Positions 22,428 to 31,948 of a stretch of 64,000 bases of DNA are shown here, piece after piece (within the stretch, counting starts at the first letter, position 1; the number at the start of each line of letters is the position of its first letter). A model generated the notes under the pieces. It worked only from the letters and a program-made list of their open reading frames with translations, searched no databases and was not told the DNA's origin. This DNA comes from Zygnema cylindricum (Eukaryota > Streptophyta > Zygnematophyceae > Zygnematales > Zygnemataceae). The DNA lies in the NCBI GenBank assembly GCA_037447655.1, contig JBBHKE010001269.1, positions 149,124 through 213,123 on the forward strand, in the 5' to 3' direction. The translations under genes were made by a program, and so were the position numbers.

Positions 22428-23079
22428 TTAGATAGGAAGGGTTTTTTACCCTTGGATTGTGGATTTTGTTAGACGTAAGACAGACGATGTTGGCTCCCTA
22501 TTGGCCAACATCTTAAGTAGTTTCATTCATATAAAGTAGACTAGACGTAGGCTAGTTTCGCGCTAGGCTTAGCTAAGTCCTACTTAGGCTAATTCTCAAA
22601 CTTAGAGAATTTAGTTTTCGGACAAGAATTTTCTCTTGGCGGCGGAGCTGTTTTCTTGCTTCCTCCTTGCCACCGATTGCCCACTATTTCCTTTTCTTCT
22701 TGTTAGCTAGCGATAGATGCTAGTTAGCGTACGGATTTTTCTCTCCTTGTGTTCTACCTCGTTTTTAATCCACACGGCTTCGGCCAAGTCCGGAAGGTTT
22801 CCCTCCAAATTTGTCTTTTTGGCGATTGTTGGAGTGGAGGCTTGAGGCGTGGCATCTTGTATTGGGCTGCGTAGTTCTCCGAACAGCTGAACGGTTTGTT
22901 TGAGTGTATTTGTTTGTGTGGCATTTCGGTTGTCTTGTAAAAGTGCTTTTTTTTTACCGAATCCGAATTTCTTGGTTTGGTTGGAAGTGTTTATTTTGCT
23001 TCGTTGCTTTCCTATGAGATAACTCTTGTAAAGAATACGTTGAAGACCCAAGAGCCTAGTGGCTACCTTGTGGCTTAGT

Positions 23080-23094
23080 ATTCTTGTCCGAAAA
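23080..23094 (+). promoter_or_regulatory. candidate self-complementary primer-binding site (GyA/GyB)
   Basis: ATTCTTGTCCGAAAA, placed exactly at the inner edge of A1, is the perfect reverse complement of 22615-22629 inside A1 (also 62757-62771 in A2). In Tf1/sushi-type elements the 5' end of the transcript folds back onto such a site to prime reverse transcription. No tRNA-type primer site was seen. Confidence 0.6.
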
Positions 23095-23272
23095 AACATA
23101 AAAAAAAAATCTATTAAAAATATAAATTATATTTTATAAAAATAATAAAAAAATAAAACATTTTGTTTTTGTTTTCCGCTATTTCTTTCTTTCAATCTTT
23201 GTCTCTTATTCTGGTGCCACTATATTTCTTGGTATTAGTGTTAAACCTAAATTTTGCAACAAATTTAGGGTT

Positions 23273-23453
23273 AATCAGCAAAATTAGGGTTTGGCGGCAG
23301 AATTAGGGTTGCAACAGATTTAGGGTTTATTCCTTTTGATTCTAGTCCTTACGTCGTTATCATTCTATTCCTTGGCTGCAGATTTGGAGTTTTGGCCGTC
23401 TAGAATTAGGGTTTGGCTTTGGAATTAGGGTTTTCCAAGTGGAATTAGGGTTT
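23273..23453 (+). repeat. seven telobox-like TTAGGGTT motifs in GyB leader
   Basis: TTAGGGTT occurs seven times in about 180 bp, spaced irregularly, between the primer site and gag. It is the plant telobox (AAACCCTAA) on the opposite strand. No tandem telomere array, so this is not an interstitial telomere. The remaining leader (23454-24293) shows no gene. Confidence 0.6.
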
Positions 23454-24293
23454 GCAGCTGGCTTTGGATTATTGTGGTCACAAGTTTGGTAGTATATCTA
23501 GAGTTTTAGCGGCCTGTTACTTTATTATAACACACTTTTCCTATCTATTGCATTTGTGTGTCTTATTGGTTATCTTTCTTCCACCGAACGCTTTCTTTTT
23601 TTCCTTCCATTGGTCCCCTAACATTCCACGGCGTACTGAGGGTCTTCATAGTACTGAGGGTCTCGCGGAGGTTTATTTTGGAGACGTTGCTCGGAGCGAA
23701 TTTCGTGGAGCGAACTTTATCCCAAGGAGCTCTGCAAAACGCGACTTGCTTGGAATAAGTTCACTTCACCCTTAGTGCTCACCAGAGTACTAAAGGTCTC
23801 TATAAGTAGTCGATGCCTTGCTGGTGCAGGAGCGTTCCGATTTAGTGTGGACACGCGTGTAGGGGGGCGGTGTGGATTGCATCCATCGTGAACCTTTCTT
23901 ATTGAGCATTTGCATTTTCCTGCTTTCCCTGCATGCTATCTGGCCCTAAGTAGCCTTGGATTTTCGTGTGACTATCTGGAGTGGGATTTCTTAGTAGATC
24001 TTGCCGTGGGTGGCACTGTGAAGACTTTTTTCCCGGCTGTGTTGCTGTAAATCTGCACCCAAGGGTGCTTAAATAGCAATTTTCTTGTTTTTATAGATCT
24101 GGTCCTTTGGCCTTGCCAACTGTTTGCAGGGTAGAGGTTTTGGTAAACCGGCTACTTGCTAGATATGACCACTGGGTCTTGATAGTGATTGAGTGTGTTG
24201 ATTGGACGAGTGGATTGGTCTGATACGTGTTGCATCTCGGTTAGGTCGTGCGAAACAGTTCAGTATTGTAGTCAGGGTTTTTCCCCTTGGTTT

Positions 24294-25342
24294 ATGCCCA
24301 TAGATTGGGACAACCTTCCTTATTTATCCGGGTCCACCCGAGGTGGTACATTGTATTGTCCTTCGCAGTTAAATCCTTCAGATTTTCCCGAATCGTTGAC
24401 CACATCCGATCCAATTGCAGATCGTATGTCATCATTGTCCTCGGTTTCATCTAGGTCATACCTAGAGGGAAGTGAAGAAGACTTTCCAGAGGAAACCTTT
24501 CAAACTCCTCCCACAAATAGGTTCTCTGACAGCACAACTTTGGCACAACTGGCTCATCCTCCTCTTTACGACATGGCTTCCTCTTCAGAGGGATCCATGG
24601 GTAGGATGCAATTCTGCTTTTTCGGATTAAAGGACACCATGTCCTTATTGCATTTCCGTATGTTATACGACACGGAAATGAGGGATTTAGCATTTAGATA
24701 TCAGGATAGGTTTGACCTCCGTGTCCTTTTTTTCCTTCTCGGTCGATTCCTCCGTGGTACGACCCTCACTCTCTACACTCGCAAGTACGGGGATGTTTTT
24801 GCAATTACAGAGTACGTGGCTCCCTTTGCGGGGTTACCAAAGGTCCTCGGCCAAGTGGATAACCCATATCAGGCTGCGAGACCGGCGGTATTAGATGTCA
24901 ATGGGTACGAGTTGTATCCAGCTATCCCCGAGGTTCCTTGACAGTATGCAGTGGCTGCCCGAGCGGCGGTCCCTGCTAGAGCGGGGGGCACCATTCCCTT
25001 ACGTGACCCTCTCTTCGTCATGTTTGACATCCTCCAAGAGGAGTACCGGATGCAAAATCCGGATCAGATCAAAGAGTTGATGAACTTCGAGCGCAGGCCA
25101 GGTGAAACTGCTCCTGCCTTGCGGGCTCGGATGGAAACTCTGCGAGAGGCATTACTGGACCTCATGTTTTGATGCAAAGGCTATCAAGAAATTTGTGGGA
25201 TTGTTTCCAGGTCCATCAAAGAGGTTTATCCAAAATCACCTCAGCCAGATGTATGGATTGAAATTCACCTTTGAGCAAGTGGCTCATTACGCGGTAGAGT
25301 ATGAGACGCAGACATCCTGGTGGGACGCCCATGAGCGGTCCT
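24294..25342 (+). pseudogene. GyB gag (capsid), broken
   Basis: The first plausible ATG is at 24294 (MPIDWDNLPYLSG). An acidic, Ser-rich N-terminal part is followed by capsid-like sequence (FERRPGETAPALRARM). The frame meets TGA at 24939-24941 and again at 25170-25172; the remaining capsid (AKAIKKFVGLFPGPSKRF) is in another frame up to 25342. So there is one in-frame stop plus at least one frameshift. Gag would form the virus-like particle around element RNA. Confidence 0.7.
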
Positions 25343-25458
25343 AACCTCCTCACAGGGAACCGGCCAATCCATCTCCTCCTCCAACTAAAAACCCATGGCC
25401 TCCTAATAGGCCCCAAAAGACGCCAACCATGGGAACTCCACGTGTTAGTCCATGAGAC

Positions 25459-25698
25459 CGAATGTGTTTCCGATGAGGAAAAACCGGGCATGATGCCCGC
25501 ATGTGTCCTGACAAGGCGGCCACTTGCTCTCATTGCCACCAAAAGGGACATTATGCCCATCGGTGCCACATCAAGGACCCTAATTTCACTTATCAAAATC
25601 AGATAAAGAACGGCGGAATTTCGGCCCGTTCCGCGAAACCATTCACTCCGCCTAAGGAGACCGAGAAGGAGGAAGCTCCTCCTAAAATCTCTCGTTGA
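25459..25698 (+). pseudogene. GyB gag nucleocapsid with two zinc knuckles
   Basis: Two adjacent CCHC knuckles: the first reads C-F-R-stop-GKTGHDARMC, with its second Cys codon changed to TGA (25474-25476), and the second is intact, CSHCHQKGHYAHRC (C-x2-C-x4-H-x4-C). A basic, Pro-rich tail follows. Zinc knuckles bind the element's RNA for packaging. The stop shows that this copy cannot make full Gag-Pol. Confidence 0.75.
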
Positions 25699-26008
25699 GA
25701 GAGAGAGAAGGCCGAGCTTCAAGCCACAATGGCGGCCATGATGAAAGAGCAATTTGCGGCTTTCATGGCGGAAATGAAACCCCAATTTACTAGGATGGCT
25801 AGGACCGTTGTCCATATGCCGTCGTTGGCTGGGCGAACACTTCGTGATTCCACCGTCCAACAATGGGTGGCCACATTTAAAAAGGGCTCACTGGACCATA
25901 ACCGAGTGGGCAAATTACAAAATTCTCGTGTCCCACTCTCATTTGTAAAAGAGCCTCTGCTTTCCCTACCGGAAACCTCGCATACGATGGCGAGGGGCAC
26001 TAACCATA

Positions 26009-27598
26009 TTGGATGACACTATTCATGAGGCCCATCGGGTAAAGGAGCGATTGAGTATTTTTTCAGCTATGTTGGAGGATGTACCGAAAGCCCTTCCCCT
26101 TCTTGATGAGGTCGCAACGGCAGCCGCTTTGAGGGCTCTGCAGCTAAACCACAGTTTCTCAGCGGTTCAACCGGTTACTTTGGAAGAGCGTCGTAATCTT
26201 AATCCCCACATCAATTTCCTTGATAACTCTCGGGGATCATTCTCATTGAACGGTGTTCACCCCACTCTTCCTCTCATGGACTCCAGGGCCAAATCCGTGA
26301 TCCTCGGATCTGGATTTGCGCTCAAGCATGGTTTGACAGCAGACAAGCTTCAGGTGACAGCTACCCGCCTTCTTACTTCGGCTGGGACCACGGAGCCAGT
26401 CCTCGGAATCACAAAGGACCCGTTCATTTTTCAGTTTGAGACAGGAACCGAAAATGAGTCCGTTGAAATTGCTGTCAGGGGATTAGTCACTAAATGTGAC
26501 GACTACGAGTGTTTGGTGGGTCAAGACGTTATATTCCGAATTGGTGGTGGGGTGGACATGCACGACCAAACATTTTCTTACCAACCGACACACTTTCCGG
26601 AGCGCAAAATCTACCTCCCTCTCATTTCAACCCGCCGACCTTTGCCCATTATGGCTCACTCGGCCACGGCTCTTCCCGCATTTTTGGGGAACTCCTTTGG
26701 GGAGGAAATTTTCCACTCTCATTCGGCTGAAGAAATTACACCGGATAGTTCCCCCTTACCCGAGCTCTTTGCGGAACCGGGTTTTCTTATCAATTCTCAT
26801 ACATTTGATTGTATTTATAAGTCCACATTATCTATTCCATTAACGACTATCCCTCTTATACCTACAGTTGCAACCGATCTTTCAGGTTTCCTTCCAATCA
26901 GTTGGAAGCCTGTACAGCTGAGTCCTCATACGGACGGGGTCGTTATTTTAGATCTATTCGCTGGGATCGAAACTTCACTATTGTCATGTTTACGGAATAG
27001 TCTCCTCATCATTCACTACTATGCAGTAGAAATTGATGCATTAGCTAGAAAAGCACAATTGCACCACTATAATCTCCTGCATTCACAATATCCACAGTTG
27101 TTTCCAAAGTTAGCCTTTCTACACATGCACACTGCTCTTCCACAAGACATCGACATCCTTAGTAATCATCATCTACGGGATGTCGAACCGATAGACCTTG
27201 TTTTCGGGGGGTGGGAGTGTCAAGGCATGTCTTGGGCTGGCAAAGGTCTTGGTTTGGCGGATCCCCATACTAAATTGTTTTTTGAGCTTTTGAGGGTTCT
27301 TCATTTTCTTCAATCCATGGCTAACCCTGTCGGATACATTTTAGAGAACGTCGCCGCTTATAATGATCCTCGCCCAACAGTTTTGACTGACTATAAGCGT
27401 ATAAAACACCTTATCGGACCCCGGCTAATTATTGATGCCGCTCGGCATGGGTCCCTAGCACATCGGGTTCGCTCCAAATGGACGGACCTAATCAAAGTAG
27501 GTCGCCTTCGCGAGGCAAATTTTTTTGTAAAACCTCCCACTACACATTACGATCGCTTTGCTTCCCTTTCACCAAGTCCAATCATGTGTCCAAACTGA
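26009..27598 (+). CDS. GyB Pol part 1: aspartic protease-like region + C5-cytosine methyltransferase
   Basis: 529 open codons. Residues about 85-190 have a retropepsin-like layout (LPLMDSRAKSVILG in place of D-S/T-G-A, then a hydrophobic ECLVGQDVIF strand). From about residue 308 a C5-methyltransferase domain is evident: motif I VVILDLFAGIETSL, motif II YYAVEIDALARKA, motif IV GGWECQGMSWAG with the catalytic Cys in ECQ instead of the usual PCQ/PCN, motif VI ILENVAAY, and a motif VIII-like HRVRSKWTDL. The target-side and C-terminal motifs continue in another frame at 27558. The enzyme class transfers methyl groups from S-adenosylmethionine to cytosine in DNA. It lies between protease and RT, so it would be made as part of Gag-Pol. 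Confidence 0.85.
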   Translation: MDDTIHEAHRVKERLSIFSAMLEDVPKALPLLDEVATAAALRALQLNHSFSAVQPVTLEERRNLNPHINFLDNSRGSFSLNGVHPTLPLMDSRAKSVILGSGFALKHGLTADKLQVTATRLLTSAGTTEPVLGITKDPFIFQFETGTENESVEIAVRGLVTKCDDYECLVGQDVIFRIGGGVDMHDQTFSYQPTHFPERKIYLPLISTRRPLPIMAHSATALPAFLGNSFGEEIFHSHSAEEITPDSSPLPELFAEPGFLINSHTFDCIYKSTLSIPLTTIPLIPTVATDLSGFLPISWKPVQLSPHTDGVVILDLFAGIETSLLSCLRNSLLIIHYYAVEIDALARKAQLHHYNLLHSQYPQLFPKLAFLHMHTALPQDIDILSNHHLRDVEPIDLVFGGWECQGMSWAGKGLGLADPHTKLFFELLRVLHFLQSMANPVGYILENVAAYNDPRPTVLTDYKRIKHLIGPRLIIDAARHGSLAHRVRSKWTDLIKVGRLREANFFVKPPTTHYDRFASLSPSPIMCPN

Positions 27599-28085
27599 CT
27601 ACCCTCCGAATTACAACATTAATGTACCTGGCCAGCCCCTCAAGGTCCTTCCTACTTTAGTGTCTTACCCTAATTCCCATGCATACTCTCATAACGGTCC
27701 AGGCATGCTCTGGAATAATGTCAGTGGAGAGTTAGAGGAGCCTACGGCCACAGAACGGAAGCATCTCATGCATTTTATCCCAGGCACTACTGCGGCCCCC
27801 GGCCTTACGGAAAGACAGCGTTGCACTTTGTTCGGTAGGGTCATGGATACTCAGTCTTTATCATTTGTCTTAGGTCTCGGCCTTGCAGCTGGTCGCTACA
27901 CACAGAATCACCCCGTGCAACCAGTTGTGGGGGGGAATACGATAGCTCTTTCACGTCTTGTTTCCTCTCCCACCTCTCCTAGTCTCAAGGGAAATCCATT
28001 TAAGTTTTTTCTCTTCCCTTCTCTCACACCTGCGGTTAAAGACATCTCCATCTATAATTTCCTCAACCCTTGTCATATGTCTTGA
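27558..28085 (+). CDS. GyB C5-methyltransferase C-terminal part (frameshifted)
   Basis: Overlaps the end of the previous frame and continues the methyltransferase: LPTLVSYPNSHAYSHN, then GELEEPTATERKHLMHFIPG and RCTLFGRVMDTQSLS, which match the conserved region before motif X of C5-methyltransferases, and a closing segment LGLGLAAGRY. The shift from the preceding frame lies near 27550-27600. The homologous stretch in GyA (58072-58428) uses the same frame as this one. Confidence 0.75.
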   Translation: MLPFHQVQSCVQTDYPPNYNINVPGQPLKVLPTLVSYPNSHAYSHNGPGMLWNNVSGELEEPTATERKHLMHFIPGTTAAPGLTERQRCTLFGRVMDTQSLSFVLGLGLAAGRYTQNHPVQPVVGGNTIALSRLVSSPTSPSLKGNPFKFFLFPSLTPAVKDISIYNFLNPCHMS

Positions 28086-28374
28086 GAAATCCCGACCTAT
28101 ACAACCGCTCAATCCACAATTTCATTGTTTCAAGGTCAGGCACCCCACTAGACAGCTGCATTTCCGACGCGTAGCTGGCACCACTGGGTGAACTGCTTGC
28201 AGCAAACTCCGGTAAAATACGAGTTAGGCCACTGACTCATCGCCGATGAGCAAATTGCATTTGCTCAGGCCATGGAAGCTTTCACTATCAAGAGTCCCGA
28301 GACGCCCAAGTGGAAGTTCGGTTCCACTCTCACAAAGGCGGAACATGCACTGTTCACTGACACAGTCACCCGCC
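28086..28374 (+). pseudogene. GyB RT N-terminal leader, interrupted by CoA
   Basis: Encodes the lead-in to RT (TPVKYELGH, stop, LIADEQIAFAQAMEAF ...), parallel to GyA 58739-58925 but with an extra in-frame TGA. It ends at CCGCC, where Copia CoA is inserted, and the reading frame resumes at 46835 in the RT domain when one CCGCC is removed. Confidence 0.7.
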
Positions 28375-29433
28375 TGAAATTCTGAGACCTCCATAAGTCC
28401 TCAGAGTGGACAGCTTCCAAGAAGCCTTTAGGATAACCCTGACCCCCTTGTGTTTTAGCAAAAATAACTTCCACCCTGGCAGAAAATAACTCTAACCAAC
28501 TTCACCGTTGTGAAGGGAAGACTCCCTTGAGTCGATAGCAAAAAGAATCTCTGAATTTGCTCCCCTGAGTAGTAAGTTATGGAGGGTCAAAGTTGACCTT
28601 TTGTACAAAAGCTCTTTGGGAGAGAGGGTCCTATCTTCTAATTTTTCTAAGTCCTATCTCTCTCACAGACTCTATCTACTGATGTACGGAGCCAATCAGG
28701 TTTCAGTTTCGTACACAAAAGTACAGCTGCCGGTGTACTTTCTGTACGGCTATTGTACGACATGGCCTGAATGTCGACACGTGGTATGTCCGGATTCGCT
28801 CCCTTAATCATCGGAGATACCGCGATCCAATGTCATTCCGCCACGTGTCATCCGATGTGGCGATGACCACAAACCGCCGAAATCCTCTTCCGCGATCTCG
28901 GCGTAAATTCCCGCCGTCCGATTAAATTCACATTTTAATCGTAGCCGTAATAAATACATGCGCGGTATTCGTTTCACTAAAGGAATAAATGCGCGGTATT
29001 GGTTTCGTATTCATACCGGAATCCGTATTTTTACATTTACTAGATATATGTCTCCCGTAAACAGTTATAGTTAAATGAACTATCCTACGTATAAATGGTT
29101 AAATAAATATCAAACCATATAGTACGTAACACTACTTCTAGAATTAACGGCTAAGGCTAACGGCTACCGGTTGTCTGCCGGTCGGTAGGTACCAGGATCA
29201 ATTCCTGTGGCCGGCACATATCTTTTAGTAAATTAAACCCCTAACTAAAATATATATTCCTGTAAACCTCTGGATAGCCTAGGTAGCCATGGCTCTAGCT
29301 CCCTCTCCAATTTCTCAGTGACTGCGACAAGTTTGAGAGTTGAAACAAGAGAAGTTTGAGGTAGACTGCCTCGGCTTCTTTCATATTTATATTTAGACCT
29401 AGAAAATACTTTAAAAGACCATTAATTTCTACA
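28375..29433 (-). repeat. CoA 3' LTR
   Basis: On minus it begins TGTAGAAATTAATGG and ends TTTCA. It contains six GTAC sites within 28683-28758 and a palindromic TGCGCGGTATT repeat near 28960-29005. Related to the LTRs at 45776, 50296, 55718 and the solo LTR at 42394. Confidence 0.88.
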
Positions 29434-29551
29434 CTCCGCTTATTTTCTAGTCAATCTTTAATTTCAGATCACACTTTTCCCTACAGAAAATTAGCTTAGG
29501 GGAAGGCACAGGTTTGGTCATCATATTTGCTACCATCTCTCTATCTGGTCG

Positions 29552-29968
29552 TTACTCTAAACTGATTTTTTTTTTTTCTACTTTCTCTCTTACAAAGCTG
29601 AGCTTACTGTCCATATGTTTGGCTTTAAAATGATGTTTAGGATTGGCAGAAATAGCGATTGCTGCCTGATTATCACAAAAAAATTTATGCACACCACTCT
29701 TAAGGTGACCAAGCTCACAAAGCAAAGCTTTGACCCACATCAATTATTTTACAGCAGAGCAAGAGGCCATATACTCAGCCTCTATGGTGGACTGAGCAAT
29801 AACTTTTTGTTGTTTGCTACTCCAACAGCAAGCCCCATCACCCACATATAATACATATCCAGAAGTGCATCTCCTCATCGGAGCATCACCATAACTGGCA
29901 TCACTCCAAGTAGTGATGTCAGTATTCTCCCCACCCAAATGCAACCATAGATCCCTAGATTCTATCAA
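29552..29968 (-). pseudogene. CoA RNase H
   Basis: Copia RNase H in two adjoining frames, 29968-29744 and 29743-29552. Acidic catalytic positions are visible in WSDASYGD, IEAEYMA and CDNQAAI. This domain degrades the RNA strand of the RNA:DNA hybrid. Its N-terminal lead (29969-30188) carries a stop. Confidence 0.78.
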
Positions 29969-30188
29969 ATATCTAAGGACTCTCTAAGCTGCCTCTGAAT
30001 CTCTCTTAGTGGGAGCATTTAGACTTATACTCAGCACTCCTACAACTGCAGCTAAATCCGGCCGGGTACAATTCATAAAATAGATTAGACTTCCCACTAC
30101 TTGCCTGTAAGGAATAGTCTGCATGAACTTCTGTACTTCAGGAGATAATTCCTTGTCTAAGACTATGACTCCTTCTTCCTCACTCCCC

Positions 30189-30827
30189 TCACTTCCCTTT
30201 CTTCAACTCCATTGGAGTTGTACAACTATTAGCTTTATCCATTTGAAATTTTTCAAGCATGTTCCCTATTGCTTCCTTTTGAGTCAATCTTATATTTTTT
30301 CTTTTTCGGTCTCTCTCTACTTGAATTCCCAAAATATATTTTGCTTCCCCCATATCCTTCATTTTAAATCTCCCCTTAAGATCGGTTTTCAGTTTATTAA
30401 TTTTTTCCATTGATTTACTTAAGACAAGCAAATCATCAACAAAAATTGCAATAAATATAAAACCTTCCTCATCTTCGAAAACATAGATTGAGTGATCTGA
30501 GCTGATTCGGATATATCCCAGACCGGTAAGAAACTCATCAAGCTTCTTATTCCACTGTCGTGGCGCTTGTTTTAAACCATAAAGAGAATTAATCAGCCGG
30601 CATACCTTACTCTCCTCTCCTTCCTCCACAAACCCTTCGGGTTGTCGCATGAAGATCTCCTCTTCCAATTCTCCATGCAAAAAGGCTATCTTGATGTTCA
30701 TCTGGTGCACTTCCATGTCTTCCGCTGCTGCCAGGTTGAGAAGTATGCGGACGGAGGGAAATCTGACCACCGGGGCAAAGGTTTCCTCGTAGTCGATTCC
30801 CTCCTTTTGTGTAAATCCATTTGCCAC
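30189..30827 (-). CDS. CoA reverse transcriptase
   Basis: 212 open codons of Copia RT: KEGIDYEETFAPVVRF at the start, motif A HQMNIKIAFLHG in which the catalytic Asp is Asn, then SLYGLKQAPRQW, and FVDDLLVLS in place of the usual YVDD. The motif A change should abolish polymerase activity. The upstream lead continues in 30872-31384. Confidence 0.85.
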   Translation of the reverse strand: MANGFTQKEGIDYEETFAPVVRFPSVRILLNLAAAEDMEVHQMNIKIAFLHGELEEEIFMRQPEGFVEEGEESKVCRLINSLYGLKQAPRQWNKKLDEFLTGLGYIRISSDHSIYVFEDEEGFIFIAIFVDDLLVLSKSMEKINKLKTDLKGRFKMKDMGEAKYILGIQVERDRKRKNIRLTQKEAIGNMLEKFQMDKANSCTTPMELKKGK

Positions 30828-30871
30828 TAATCGGGCCTACTAGCGCTCGATTGTCTTATCTGGGTTCAGTT

Positions 30872-31384
30872 TTAATTTGAAAACCCACTTACAACCGATT
30901 GGTTTTCGGTTAGGTGGACATTCCACCAGCTCCCAAGTATCGGCTGCCATAATGAGGCCATCTCCTCATTGATGGCTGTCTTCCACTGGTTTCTTTCTGG
31001 ACAAGTCATCGCCTCTTCATAAGTTTGAGGTTCATCTTGATGAGATAGTTTAGTTACCTTGTTATTAACCTGTTTTTCTTGTAGTCTTTTGCTACTTCTC
31101 CTTCCCCCCTCAAAATCTGAGGCCGGAATAGATGGTTCTCCTGGATTCTTTCGAACAAACTCGGCTTCTCCCCTATCCCTTGATTCTGAATCAATTTTCA
31201 CCACGTCTTCCGCTTCGGGTAGAGTTGTCTCTGGAGTTTCCATAGCCGAGTCCTTTTCGGTCTGATTTGTATCTGCAAGAATGTCATCTTCTCTAAAACC
31301 TGGATAGTTAGGAAGCTCAAAGTAATCGGAATTTTCAGACTCAAATCTGATTTTTACTGACTTTGTATATTTGAAGGGATCCAA
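30872..31384 (-). CDS. CoA integrase-RT linker
   Basis: 170 codons of acidic, Ser/Glu-rich linker (VKIRFESENSDYFELPNYPG) followed by the start of RT (TYEEAMTCPERNQWKTAINEE). Typical of the variable stretch between Copia integrase and RT. The same stretch in CoB is at 52929-53336. Confidence 0.7.
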   Translation of the reverse strand: MDPFKYTKSVKIRFESENSDYFELPNYPGFREDDILADTNQTEKDSAMETPETTLPEAEDVVKIDSESRDRGEAEFVRKNPGEPSIPASDFEGGRRSSKRLQEKQVNNKVTKLSHQDEPQTYEEAMTCPERNQWKTAINEEMASLWQPILGSWWNVHLTENQSVVSGFSN

Positions 31385-31387
31385 TGA

Positions 31388-31675
31388 CTAAACTTCATCC
31401 ATAACTACTAGATGCTTTACTAAGATTATATCTTCCCTTTTTAGATCATAAACTCTATATCCTTTAACATCCTCATCATATCCTAATAAGTATCCCCGTT
31501 TTCCTTTAGGATCTAGCTTCCAATTAGACCGATCTGTATCTAGAGTGATTACTTGACTGCCGAAAACCTTTAAGTGAGATACGTCTGGTTTCCGGCTTGT
31601 CCATCTCTCATAAGGCGTTTGATCTTTTATAGCTGGAGTAAAAACTATATTTTTGAGGTAATTAGCACATTTCAT
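31388..31675 (-). CDS. CoA integrase C-terminal part
   Basis: Contains TPYERWTSRKPDVSHLKVFG and the Copia signature KRGYLLGYDEDVKGYRVYD. It is separated from the catalytic core (43742-44251) by the GyC insertion. Confidence 0.8.
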   Translation of the reverse strand: MKCANYLKNIVFTPAIKDQTPYERWTSRKPDVSHLKVFGSQVITLDTDRSNWKLDPKGKRGYLLGYDEDVKGYRVYDLKREDIILVKHLVVMDEV

Positions 31676-31742
31676 TGATTCTGCCCAAAACCTCTTTCTT
31701 ATCTTTTATCTGACAACATACTTCTAGCAATATCACTTAGTG

Positions 31743-31948
31743 TGTCGAGCGGGCTTGGGAACCAGGTGGTTCAGGTAAGATGTCCAAGGAGGTGTGCATG
31801 AGAAACCTGCAATCCACCCCAAATGCTGATGCTTCCCCGGATCCGTGACAATGCCCATCCTTGTTCATTACCCCCTCCCCCAGGGATATGCATAGATAGT
31901 AAGGAGGAATGGAGTGGAAAAGAAAAGTACCCTGTACCCCCCCAGATT
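31743..31948 (-). repeat. GyC B2 repeat
   Basis: 206 bp, nearly identical to B1 at 33141-33346 and of the same length. It forms the outer 3' end of the element next to the AGTG duplication. Confidence 0.85.

Larger units (their letters stand above)
21147..23079 (+). repeat. A1: left split repeat of the GyA/GyB complex
   Basis: Begins TGTCATGC and ends at the self-complementary primer site. Without the MITE insertion it is about 1,148 bp, matching A2 at 62078-63223 (1,146 bp). No B segment follows it, unlike at the right end. A TATA-like CATATAAAG lies at 22528-22536. Works as promoter and 5' leader of the element by analogy with LTRs. Confidence 0.8.

Noticed and set aside
23273-23453. Interstitial telomere
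   Set aside because: The TTAGGGTT motifs are isolated and irregularly spaced, not tandem.
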